From contig CAJUPG010000074.1 of assembly GCA_910588455.1 (NCBI GenBank), forward strand, positions 1-9,265: a DNA stretch of 9,265 nucleotides, given 5' to 3'. Source of the stretch: an uncultured Oscillospiraceae bacterium. GTDB lineage: Bacteria > Bacillota > Clostridia > Oscillospirales > Oscillospiraceae. Under the pieces are notes generated by a model, which was given only the letters and a program-made list of their open reading frames with translations, did not search any database and was not told the DNA's origin. The translations under genes and the position numbers were made by a program. Below, in pieces: positions 1-6,921 of the stretch. The first letter of the stretch is position 1, and every line of letters starts with the position of its first letter.

Positions 1-1
1 G

Positions 2-328
2 GCATGGCTGCAAAGAGATGTCAGCAAACTGAATATTGTCATGACCTATGACTTGATCTTCAATGCGTCCCTGTTTGTGAAAAAAGGGATTGGTTATGCC
101 ATCGCACTGGACAAAATCATCAATACCACCGGGGACAGCGAACTTTGCTTCCGCCCGCTCTCCCCCACCTTGGAGGCCGGGCTTTGTATCGTGTGGAAAA
201 AGTATCAGGTTTTCTCCAAGGCTTCCAAGGAGTTTTTGCGCCTGTTGAGAAGCGAGTGGGATACAGAAAGTGGAGGCTCCGCTGTGTCCTGCCCTGCGGG
301 GAACAGGCGGACGAGGCAGTCTATGTGA
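2..328 (+). CDS. LysR-type transcriptional regulator, C-terminal fragment (5' end outside the window)
   Basis: The frame is open from base 2, so the gene starts to the left of the window; a TGA at 326-328 ends it. The visible 108 residues match the C-terminal end of the effector-binding domain of clostridial LysR regulators: a YDLIFNASLFVKKGIGYA segment, then LDKIINTTGD, LCFRPLSP and VWKKYQVFSKASKEFLRLLR. Family members bind DNA through an N-terminal winged helix, not visible here, and sense a small ligand with this domain; the ligand cannot be told from the fragment. The family pattern normally ends near the FLRLLR helix, but this protein continues for about 25 residues of Ser/Gly/Arg-rich sequence without recognisable homology. 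It converges on the rRNA methyltransferase gene and is not co-transcribed with anything in view. Confidence 0.85.
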   Translation, partial: AWLQRDVSKLNIVMTYDLIFNASLFVKKGIGYAIALDKIINTTGDSELCFRPLSPTLEAGLCIVWKKYQVFSKASKEFLRLLRSEWDTESGGSAVSCPAGNRRTRQSM

Positions 329-448
329 GCCCAGCCTGCAGCAAGGGCTGGCAGTCCAGTTCAAACCTTTGGCAGAAATTATGTGTGATCTCATCCTCCG
401 TACAGGCGGCCTTGCTCCCGGCGGCGGTCAAATCCAGTTCGTCCAAGC

Positions 449-1819
449 TTAAGTCTGTCTCAATGTGGCGTCCGCTTTGAGTTTGGACAAAAGGCATACC
501 GTCTCCACATGGGCTGTTCTCGGAAACAGGTCCACCGGCTGCACCCGCACAGCCCGATAGCCCAGGGTCCCAAAGCGCTTCACATCCCGGGCCAGGGTGG
601 CCGGGTCACAGGACACATATACCACCCGCTCCGGCCCCATGCCGGCCACGATCCCCGGCACCTCCTCCGCCAGCCCCTTCCGGGGCGGGTCCACCACCAC
701 CGTCTGGGGCCGCAGCCGGGCCCGGGCCAGTCTGGCGGCGATCTCCCCTGCATCCCCCTGGAAAAATTCCGCGTTGGCAGCGCCGTTTGCCAGCGCGTTT
801 TTTTTCGCGTTTTCCACCGCCTGGGGCACGATCTCCCCGCCGATGGCCCGCCGGGCCTTACCGGCCAGCAGCAGCGTGATGGACCCCACGCCGCAGTACA
901 GATCCAGCACCGTCTCCTCCCCGGTCAGACCGGCAAATTCCAGGGCCGTCCGGTACAAAACCTCAGTCTGCGCCCGGTTGACCTGGAAAAACGACGGCAC
1001 CGACAGCCGGAATGTCAGCCCGCACAGCTCCTCCTCCAGCTCCGCTTCACCCCATAATGTCCTGTAGTCCGGCCCCAAAATCACGTTGGTATCCCGGCGG
1101 TTTTGGTTGAGCACCACACCGGTCAGGCCGGGCACGGCGGCGCGCAGTTCCTCCACCAGCTCCCAGCTGTGGGGCAGCGATGTCCCGTTTACCACCAGAC
1201 AGCACAGAACCTGCTCCCGGTGGTTCGTGCGCACATACAGGTGGCGCAGAAGTCCCCGTCCGCTGGTCTCGTCATAGCAGGATATGTTAAATTTTTTCAT
1301 CCATTCCAGCACCGTCCGCCGGATGCCGGAGACCTGGGCGGGCTGGAGCAGGCAGTCTTCCACGTCAATGACCTGATGGCTCCGGGCACGGTAGAAGCCT
1401 ATTTTCCCCTCCGCCGCCGGAAACTGAACCTTGTTCCGGTAGCGCAGGGGCTCCTCCGCCCCCAGCACCGGGGGCACCGGCAGGTCTACGCCCCCCAGGC
1501 GCGTCAGCGCGTCCTGGACCCGGACCCGTTTGGCCCGCAGCTCCTCCTGGTAGGTCATGTGCCGGTACTGGCACCCTCCACACTTCCCCGCATGGGGGCA
1601 GTCCGGGGTCACCCGCTCCGGGGAGGGCTCCAGCAGCTTCACGCCCTTGCCCCACAGCACGTTTTTCGTCACCTTGACCAGCAGGACCTCCCACAGCTCT
1701 CCATCGACCACCCCGGGGACAAAGACCACCTGTCCCTCCAGGCGGCCCACCCCCATTCCTTCGGCGGTGTAGCCCTGAATACGCAGGGTGTGGACGGTAT
1801 TTTTTCCCAGCTGCGCCAT
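449..1819 (-). CDS. rlmD: 23S rRNA (uracil-5-)-methyltransferase, RlmD/RlmCD (TrmA/RumA) family
   Basis: 456 residues. The family transfers a methyl group from S-adenosylmethionine to C5 of uridine in 23S rRNA; in Gram-positives one enzyme (RlmCD) can modify both U747 and U1939. Seen in order: an N-terminal TRAM-like domain (about 5-65); a 4Fe-4S ligand set at Cys74, Cys80, Cys83 (CPHAGKCGGC) and Cys156 (EDCLLQP); FFQVN at 277-281; the SAM-binding motif LDLYCGVGS (305-313); DPPRKGL (377-383); the nucleophile Cys404 in SCDPATLARD; and the general-base Glu439 in AHVET. All key residues are present. The frame extends 18 codons further upstream, but the ATG at 1819 has GAGAGGAG about 8 nt ahead and starts right at the TRAM domain. 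Only 19 nt separate it from the dipeptidase stop, so the two are probably co-transcribed. Whether it acts at one or both rRNA sites cannot be told. Confidence 0.93.
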   Translation of the reverse strand: MAQLGKNTVHTLRIQGYTAEGMGVGRLEGQVVFVPGVVDGELWEVLLVKVTKNVLWGKGVKLLEPSPERVTPDCPHAGKCGGCQYRHMTYQEELRAKRVRVQDALTRLGGVDLPVPPVLGAEEPLRYRNKVQFPAAEGKIGFYRARSHQVIDVEDCLLQPAQVSGIRRTVLEWMKKFNISCYDETSGRGLLRHLYVRTNHREQVLCCLVVNGTSLPHSWELVEELRAAVPGLTGVVLNQNRRDTNVILGPDYRTLWGEAELEEELCGLTFRLSVPSFFQVNRAQTEVLYRTALEFAGLTGEETVLDLYCGVGSITLLLAGKARRAIGGEIVPQAVENAKKNALANGAANAEFFQGDAGEIAARLARARLRPQTVVVDPPRKGLAEEVPGIVAGMGPERVVYVSCDPATLARDVKRFGTLGYRAVRVQPVDLFPRTAHVETVCLLSKLKADATLRQT

Positions 1820-1838
1820 AGTTGCGGCTCCTCTCTCG

Positions 1839-2792
1839 TCAAACCAGATTCTTTTGGAAAAATGCCTGGGCATTTTGGTACAAGATGCCCTCCGCCTGGC
1901 GCTGGCTCAGTCCCCGGGCCAGAAAATAGTCCAGCAGCGCCGGGGCTCTGCCTGCCCGGTCCAGCTCCGGGGGCACGTCGGTGCCGTCGTAGTCCGACCC
2001 CAGGGCCAGACAGCTCTCCGCACCCAGGCGGAAAAAGTGCTCCACATGGCGCATCAGGTCGTCCAGGCCGGCCCCCTGTCCCCCCTCCTTGAGGAAGTGG
2101 ACACTGTAATTCAGGCCGATCAGGCATCCCCGCCGGACCAGCTCCCGAATCTGCTCGTCGGTCAGGTTGCGCTTGTGGGGACAAACCGCCCGGGCGTTGG
2201 AATGGGTGGCCAGAAAGGGCTTGCGGGCCAGCTTCAGCACGTCCTCCAGCCCCGCGTCATTCAGGTGGGACACGTCCGCCAAAATCCCCGCCCGCTCCAG
2301 CTCCGGGATGGCCTCCCGCCCCAGTGGGGTGAGGCCGTGCTCCGTCGCATTGCCGGAGCCCAGTTCATTTTCTCCGTTCCAGGTGAGCGTCAGGGCCCGG
2401 ACCCCCGCGTCCGCCAGCGTCTGGACCCGCTCCAGCCGTCCGGCCAGCACCGAGCCGTTTTCCACCGCCAGAATGCCGGCGGTTTTATGCTGGTCCCAGG
2501 CGTCGGAAATCTCCCGCCAGGTGCGGCAGGGGAGAATTTTGTGCGAATAGTTCCGGGTCTGCTGCTGAAATTCCCTGTGAAATTTCTCAAAAAAGCCGAT
2601 TGCCTCCTGTCCCCGGAGCTCGTCAGGGATGAAGATGGCGAAAAACTGCGCCCAATGGACGTTTTCGGGCAGGCCGTCCAGGGAGAGCATTTTGCGCGGG
2701 TCGTTCAGCGAGTCCGTCCCCGGCTGGGGGGCGTAGCAGCCGCAGCCGGTGAGGGTATCGCAGTGCAGGTCGATGATGGCGTATGGATTCAT
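1839..2792 (-). CDS. Membrane dipeptidase-type metallopeptidase (renal dipeptidase family, M19)
   Basis: 317 residues, close to the usual bacterial M19 length. The family hydrolyses dipeptides, some with a D-residue in the second position, using two zinc ions. Visible ligands: His10 and Asp12 (DLHCDTLT), bridging Glu111 (AVENGS), His176 (ADVSHLN), His197 (ATHSNARAV) and Asp267 (GSDYDG). LTWNGENELGSG (135-146) corresponds to the conserved LTHN..N region, with Trp-Asn for His-Asn. There is no signal peptide or membrane helix, so it is predicted cytoplasmic despite the family name. The frame extends 21 codons upstream, but the ATG at 2792 has AAAGGAG 8 nt ahead and puts the first zinc motif at the usual N-terminal place. 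It follows galT after a terminator and precedes rlmD by 19 nt. The natural substrate is unknown; peptidoglycan-derived or dietary dipeptides are guesses. Confidence 0.92.
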   Translation of the reverse strand: MNPYAIIDLHCDTLTGCGCYAPQPGTDSLNDPRKMLSLDGLPENVHWAQFFAIFIPDELRGQEAIGFFEKFHREFQQQTRNYSHKILPCRTWREISDAWDQHKTAGILAVENGSVLAGRLERVQTLADAGVRALTLTWNGENELGSGNATEHGLTPLGREAIPELERAGILADVSHLNDAGLEDVLKLARKPFLATHSNARAVCPHKRNLTDEQIRELVRRGCLIGLNYSVHFLKEGGQGAGLDDLMRHVEHFFRLGAESCLALGSDYDGTDVPPELDRAGRAPALLDYFLARGLSQRQAEGILYQNAQAFFQKNLV

Positions 2793-2823
2793 AGCGGCGC
2801 TCCTTTTTGAATCAAATCCTGAT

Positions 2824-2860
2824 AAAAAAGTGGCATGGTTTCCAAGCCACACCACTTTTT
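2824..2860 (-). terminator. Rho-independent terminator after galT
   Basis: Read on the minus strand, a stem runs from 2850 to 2830 with arms GTGGCTTGG and CCATGCCAC (8 of 9 pairs, one T-T mismatch), a loop of AAA at 2841-2839, and six T residues at 2829-2824. An A-run at 2860-2856 can extend the pairing with the T-run. It begins about 10-20 nt after the galT stop, which places the main end of the mltG-galK-galT transcript here. I found no clear promoter between it and the dipeptidase start. Confidence 0.75.
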
Positions 2861-2870
2861 ATGCTTTTTC

Positions 2871-4364
2871 TCAGCGGACCGTGTGCAAAAACCGCAAAAA
2901 CGCCGCCTTGCCCGCCTCGTCCCGCTTGTAGACGCCGGCGTGCTCCAGCACCTGGGCAAAGACCTTGCCCGTCTCCTTCTGCACAATGTCCAGGGCGTTT
3001 TCCTTTGTAATTGCATAGTTCTTTGCAAATTCCTCCGCCCAGCCGGCGTGCTTTTCCGTCAGTTCGCCGGCGCGTAAATCCCCGCCGGAAGCCAGACAGT
3101 CCGCCACAGCGGCCAGCTCCTCCTTCAGCCGGGCGGGCAGCACCGCAAGACCCATCACTTCAATCAGGCCGATGTTCTCCTTTTTGATGTGATGCAGCTC
3201 CGCGTGGGGATGATACAGGCCCAGGGGGTGCTCCTCCGTGGTCAAATTGTTGCGCAGGACCAGATCCAGCTCGTATTTCTCTCCCCGGCGGCGGGCGATG
3301 GGGGTGATGGTGTTGTGGGGCTCCCCGTCCGTCTCTGCGAAAATCACGGCGTTTTCGTCGGTGTACCCCCGCCAGAGGGTCAAAATCTTGTCCGCCAGCT
3401 CGATCAGCCGCTCCGGCTTTCCCGAAGCGATCCGAATCACGGACATGGGCCACTTGACAATGCCCGACTCCACATCCTCAAAGCCCGGGAAGGTGAACGC
3501 CGTCTCCACCGGGGCCTTGGCCATCGCGAACTCATACCGCCCCCCCTGGAAGTGGTCGTGGGCCAGGATGGAGCCGCCCACGATGGGCAGGTCTGCGTTG
3601 GAGCCCACAAAGTAGTGGGGGAACTGCCCCACAAAGTCCAGCAGCTTGCCGAAGCAGGCCCGGTCAATCTTCATGGGGGTGTGCTCGCTGTTCAGGCAGA
3701 TGCAGTGCTCATTGTAGTATACATAGGGGGAATACTGCAAAAACCAGAGGGAGCTGTTGATGGTGATCGGGACAATCCGGTGGTTCTGCCGGGCGGGGTG
3801 GTTCACCCGGCCGGCGTACCCCTCGTTCTCGGCGCACAGTTGGCACCGAGGGTAGGCGGAGGCGGGCAGATTCTTGGCCGCGGCGATGGCCTTGGGGTCC
3901 TTCTCCGGCTTGGACAGATTGATGGTGATGTCCAAATCACCGTACTCCGTGGGGGCCTTCCACTGGATATCCTTGGCAATCCGGTCCCGGCGGATGTAGT
4001 TGGTATCCTGGCTGAATTTATAGTACCAGTCGGTGGCCTGTTTCGGGTCCTGGGCGTACAGAGCCTGGAATTTGCCAATGACCGCCCCAGGCCGGGGGGT
4101 GAGACGGCCCATCAGCTCCGTGTCGAACAGGTCCCGGTAGACCACGGAGTTTTCCGCCAGTACGCCCCGGGCGTGGGCGTCGTCCAGCAGTTCCTCCAAC
4201 ACAGGAGCCAGCTGGATTTCCCCCCAATTTTCCTGGGGATCTGTATAGCTGTCCAGCTTTAATACATCCAGGATCGTGTTCACCGCCCAGATGTACTCGT
4301 TCTCTTCAATCAGGCCCGTTTGCAGGGCATAAGCAGCCAGCTTGGAAACCGCGTTGTCAATCAT
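2871..4364 (-). CDS. galT: UDP-glucose--hexose-1-phosphate uridylyltransferase (class II GalT)
   Basis: 497 residues, the typical size of the long Firmicutes GalT (class II). It exchanges UMP between UDP-glucose and galactose-1-phosphate, giving glucose-1-phosphate and UDP-galactose, the second step of the Leloir pathway after GalK. Seen: the class II N-terminus with IEENEYIWAVNTILD (19-33); CQLCAENEG (174-182); NHPARQNHRIVPITIN (188-203); YYNEHCICLNSEHTPM (216-231); and the active-site region SNADLPIVGGSILAHDHFQG (255-274) with HDH at 269-271, in the place of the nucleophilic histidine motif. ATG at 4364 has GGGAGG 9 nt ahead. The gene starts 19 nt after the galK stop, consistent with one transcript, and is followed by an intrinsic terminator. 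No frameshift or missing region is seen. Confidence 0.96.
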   Translation of the reverse strand: MIDNAVSKLAAYALQTGLIEENEYIWAVNTILDVLKLDSYTDPQENWGEIQLAPVLEELLDDAHARGVLAENSVVYRDLFDTELMGRLTPRPGAVIGKFQALYAQDPKQATDWYYKFSQDTNYIRRDRIAKDIQWKAPTEYGDLDITINLSKPEKDPKAIAAAKNLPASAYPRCQLCAENEGYAGRVNHPARQNHRIVPITINSSLWFLQYSPYVYYNEHCICLNSEHTPMKIDRACFGKLLDFVGQFPHYFVGSNADLPIVGGSILAHDHFQGGRYEFAMAKAPVETAFTFPGFEDVESGIVKWPMSVIRIASGKPERLIELADKILTLWRGYTDENAVIFAETDGEPHNTITPIARRRGEKYELDLVLRNNLTTEEHPLGLYHPHAELHHIKKENIGLIEVMGLAVLPARLKEELAAVADCLASGGDLRAGELTEKHAGWAEEFAKNYAITKENALDIVQKETGKVFAQVLEHAGVYKRDEAGKAAFLRFLHTVR

Positions 4365-4383
4365 GTTTATGTACCTCCCAAAA

Positions 4384-5685
4384 TCAGGCTATCACCACAC
4401 AGCCGCCCTCCGGACGGATGTGCAGCACATGGCATTTCCCGGCTCCCAACAGCTTTTCCATCCCAGCCTTGAAGGCGTACAGCTTTTCGTTTGGTACAAA
4501 GGCCTGGACAGTCCCGGCAAAGCCCCCGCCGTGGACCCGGATGGCGCCGCTGCCCCCCAGCAGCTCCCTGCCCAGGGCCAGCACCACGGGGATGGCCTGC
4601 TGCCGCGGATTGGCGATGGACCAGGTGTTTTGCAGATGGAGGGCGGAGGACAGGCCGGAGGCGTTGACTAGGGCCAGGAACGCATCAAAGTCGCCGTCCT
4701 TTAAGGCCTGGGCCTCCTGGGCAGCCCGGCGGTCGTCGTCGTAGAAGTGCAGAGCCCGCAGCACCGCCCGGTCGCCGCACTCCCCCCGCAACGCGGGAAT
4801 CGCCGCCCGGAAGTCCTCTTCCGGGACGCTGCGCAGGTGCTGACAGCCAAAGTGGCCGGCCACCGCGTTCATCTCCCGGGTCACGTCGGAGTAGCTCTCC
4901 GTCAGGTCATCATGGCTGGAGCAGGTGTCCACGATGCAAAGGGAGTGGCCCGACTGGGCGAAATCGTAGTGAATCGCCTCCACCACCGGGTCGGCTGGGT
5001 CGCCGAAGTCGATGGCTACCGCGCCCCCCACAGAGGAGCCCATCTGGTCCATCAGGCCGCTGAGCTTTCCGAAATAAACATTTTCCGCGTACTGGCCGTT
5101 TTTGGCAATCTGGACCGGGTCCAGCTTCCCGCCGCAGCAGAAGTGGTTCAAAATGTTACCCACCAATACCTCATAGGCGGCGGAGGAGGACAGGCCGGAG
5201 CCGGACAGGACCGTGGAGGTGACGTAAGCGTCAAAGCCCGCCAGGGGATAGCCCAGCTCCTGGATTTTCGCGGCCACACCCCGCACCAGGGCGGCGGAGG
5301 TGTTTTTTTCCTCCTCCCGGACGGCCAGGTCGTCCAGCCCGATCTCCAGGGCGGGGTAGCCCTCAGACTGGATGCGGATCACATTTTGCTGATTGGGGGC
5401 GGCGCAGGCCAGCATATCCATATCCACGCTGCCGCACAGCACCCGGCCAAGCTGGTGATCGGTGTGGTTGCCCCCGATCTCCGTGCGGCCGGGGCCGCTG
5501 AACAAGGCGGCCTGGACGGACTCTCCCGGGTGGAACCGGTCCAGAAAAGACCGGACCACGCGGCAGGCCCGCTCTCGGGCCCGGTCCAGACTTTCCTGGC
5601 TGCCGTCCAGGGCATACAGTCCGGCAAGGCGGCTGTCATGCTCCCCGGCGGACAGCGACTCTAACAGTTTTTGACAGGAACTCAA
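4384..5685 (-). CDS. galK: Galactokinase (GHMP kinase family)
   Basis: 433 residues. It phosphorylates alpha-D-galactose at C1 with ATP, the first Leloir step, and feeds GalT directly downstream. GHMP-kinase signatures are all present: the galactose-binding motif GRTEIGGNHTDH (66-77), which replaces the enterobacterial GRVN-type sequence and is usual in Clostridia; the ATP-binding motif VLSGSGLSSSAAYEV (159-173); LSGLMDQMGSSVGG (208-221), where Asp213 is the likely catalytic base; and C-terminal motif 3, RVHGGGFAGTVQAFV (383-397). The start is TTG at 5685, the only in-frame start codon close to the ribosome site GAGGAAGGG, which lies 9 nt ahead; the nearby GTG and TTG are out of frame. It begins 31 nt after the mltG stop with no terminator between, so it is probably expressed from the mltG promoter. 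Confidence 0.96.
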   Translation of the reverse strand: MSSCQKLLESLSAGEHDSRLAGLYALDGSQESLDRARERACRVVRSFLDRFHPGESVQAALFSGPGRTEIGGNHTDHQLGRVLCGSVDMDMLACAAPNQQNVIRIQSEGYPALEIGLDDLAVREEEKNTSAALVRGVAAKIQELGYPLAGFDAYVTSTVLSGSGLSSSAAYEVLVGNILNHFCCGGKLDPVQIAKNGQYAENVYFGKLSGLMDQMGSSVGGAVAIDFGDPADPVVEAIHYDFAQSGHSLCIVDTCSSHDDLTESYSDVTREMNAVAGHFGCQHLRSVPEEDFRAAIPALRGECGDRAVLRALHFYDDDRRAAQEAQALKDGDFDAFLALVNASGLSSALHLQNTWSIANPRQQAIPVVLALGRELLGGSGAIRVHGGGFAGTVQAFVPNEKLYAFKAGMEKLLGAGKCHVLHIRPEGGCVVIA

Positions 5686-5716
5686 AGCAATACACCCTTC
5701 CTCAAAAATTTTCCGG

Positions 5717-6835
5717 TTATCCGGTGGTCTGATAGCGCTCCTGGCTGGCCAGGAAGCTGGTGTGTTCCTTCAGGGTCTTGAAAAAATGGTGCTGGTTGTC
5801 GTCGCCCAGGGCATAGTAGTAATAGGAGGTGCTCTCCGGCTCCATAGCCGCCCGGATCGACTCGATGCCCGGATTGGCGATGGGACCGGCGGGCAGGCCC
5901 TTGTACAGATAGGTGTTGTAGGGGGAGTCGATGGACTTGTCCGCCTCCGTGGGCTCCCTGCCGGTGAGGTATACCAGGGTGGCGTCAATCTGCAGCAGGC
6001 CGTTGGTGCCTGAGGTGTTGGGGTTGTTGAGGCGGTTGTAGATGACGGAGGCAATTTTTCCGTGGTCGCTGCCGTCGGTCTCCCGCTCGATCATGGAAGC
6101 CACCGTCAAGATTTCATAGATGGTCCGGCCCTCGTCGGCCACCTGCTGGCGCATCTCGTCGGTAAACTGCTCGTCGAAGCGCACCAGCATCTTGTTGATG
6201 GCCCAGGTGGTGTTGTGGGGGGTGGTGAACTCGTAGGTGTCCGGGTACAGATAGCCCTCCAGACGCTCCGGCTTCCCCAGGGGGATGTCCTGGAGGAAGG
6301 AGAACTTGTAGTCGTGGGTGGCGGCAGTCTCGTTGAGCTCCTCCACGGTGGATACGCCCTTCTCCTCCAGCAGCTGGAAAATCTGCTGCACGGTATATCC
6401 CTCCGGAATAGTCACCGTCACCACGGCCTTTGTGGCCGAGTTGGTCCCCATGTTGGCGATCAGGGCCCGGTAGTCCATATCGGTGGTGAGGGTATAGGTC
6501 CCCGGGGCGATTTTGTCCTCGCCGTGGGTAAACATGGCAAAGAGGTTGAAGAGGAACTTATATTCGATCAGTCCCTTTTCCTTTAAAATATCAGTTACAT
6601 CGCCCAGCTTGTCGTCCTTGTCGATGGTCACCGTAACCTCCACGGGTTCCTTATTCAAGGCCAATACGTCGTTGGCGGCAATCCAGCCCACACAGGCCAG
6701 CAGCACCGATACGCCGATCACCGCCACCACGTACAGCAGGGCGGAACCAAGCGCGGCCCCCGCGCTGCGGCGGCGGCGCTTACGGCGGCGGGGGGCCGGG
6801 GTCTGCTCCCGGGAGGGTCTTCTTTCCTGTGCCAT
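5717..6835 (-). CDS. mltG: Endolytic murein transglycosylase MltG (YceG-like)
   Basis: 372 residues. MltG cleaves nascent glycan strands in the membrane-proximal peptidoglycan and acts as a terminase for strand elongation. The protein has a basic cytoplasmic tail (1-24, a run of Arg/Lys at 16-23), one membrane helix (about 27-53), a LysM-like region (about 66-135), and the YceG catalytic domain. Conserved motifs: IPEGYTVQQI (143-152), LEGYLYPDTYEF (192-203), ASMIERET (246-253) whose Glu250 matches the catalytic glutamate of E. coli MltG, LLQIDATLVY (280-289), and SPYNTYLYKGLPAGPIANPG (304-323). ATG at 6835 has AAGGAG about 9 nt ahead. In many bacteria mltG lies near aminotransferase or thymidylate kinase genes; here galK and galT follow instead. 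A candidate promoter and a leader hairpin lie in the divergent spacer. Confidence 0.95.
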   Translation of the reverse strand: MAQERRPSREQTPAPRRRKRRRRSAGAALGSALLYVVAVIGVSVLLACVGWIAANDVLALNKEPVEVTVTIDKDDKLGDVTDILKEKGLIEYKFLFNLFAMFTHGEDKIAPGTYTLTTDMDYRALIANMGTNSATKAVVTVTIPEGYTVQQIFQLLEEKGVSTVEELNETAATHDYKFSFLQDIPLGKPERLEGYLYPDTYEFTTPHNTTWAINKMLVRFDEQFTDEMRQQVADEGRTIYEILTVASMIERETDGSDHGKIASVIYNRLNNPNTSGTNGLLQIDATLVYLTGREPTEADKSIDSPYNTYLYKGLPAGPIANPGIESIRAAMEPESTSYYYYALGDDNQHHFFKTLKEHTSFLASQERYQTTG

Positions 6836-6860
6836 AAAAGTGAACTCCTTTTTTCAATCA

Positions 6861-6877
6861 TCCCCTGGAACAGGGGA
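6861..6877. repeat. Perfect 7-bp inverted repeat in the mltG / small-gene spacer
   Basis: TCCCCTG (6861-6867), spacer GAA (6868-6870), CAGGGGA (6871-6877). The arms are perfectly complementary. On the rightward side it overlaps the proposed -35 of the small gene; on the leftward side it would fall in the 5' leader of mltG and could fold as a hairpin upstream of the ribosome site. It could be an operator or an RNA element; no T-run follows in either direction, so it is not an intrinsic terminator. Confidence 0.5.
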
Positions 6878-6897
6878 CAGGGTATTGCCATAGTATA
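6869..6897 (+). promoter_or_regulatory. Candidate sigma-K-like (sporulation) promoter for the Cys-rich small protein
   Basis: The spacer contains AACA (6869-6872), then 16 nt, then CATAGTATA (6889-6897). From knowledge of Bacillus sporulation regulons, sigma-K promoters fit AC, about 16-17 nt, CATAnnnTA, and both halves are matched here. No housekeeping -35 lies at the right distance, though TATAAG at 6894-6899 could serve as a -10. The leader would be about 18 nt, ending in the GAGGTG ribosome site at 6908-6913. The motif is short, so chance matches are possible. Confidence 0.4.
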
Positions 6898-6921
6898 AGA
6901 CAGAAGCGAGGTGAAATGCAA
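6892..6921 (-). promoter_or_regulatory. Candidate housekeeping promoter for mltG-galK-galT
   Basis: On the minus strand TATACT (-10, at 6897-6892) follows TTGCAT (-35, at 6921-6916) with an 18-nt spacer. The -10 is a good match and the -35 a weak one. Transcription would start near 6885, giving a leader of about 50 nt that contains the inverted repeat at 6861-6877. The -35 overlaps the start region of the divergent small gene. Confidence 0.4.

Noticed and set aside
331..351. Hairpin CCAGCC / GGCTGG after the LysR stop as a terminator
   Set aside because: The stem is only 6 bp with a 9-nt loop and no T-run follows on either strand.
145..480. Plus-strand frames of 111 and 60 codons around the end of the LysR gene
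   Set aside because: They overlap the LysR frame, lack ribosome sites and recognisable domains, and end inside or against the rRNA methyltransferase gene.
1820..1873. Upstream extension of the rRNA methyltransferase by 18 codons
   Set aside because: The extension overlaps the dipeptidase coding end, shows no family similarity, and lacks the clear ribosome site found at the ATG at 1819.
3189..4262. A 357-codon plus-strand frame antisense to galT, and a similar one at 4747-5664 antisense to galK
   Set aside because: Both lie opposite well-supported genes in GC-rich DNA, where few stop codons occur by chance. Their translations are rich in Gly, Val, Gln and His without domains or motifs, and no ribosome site supports them.
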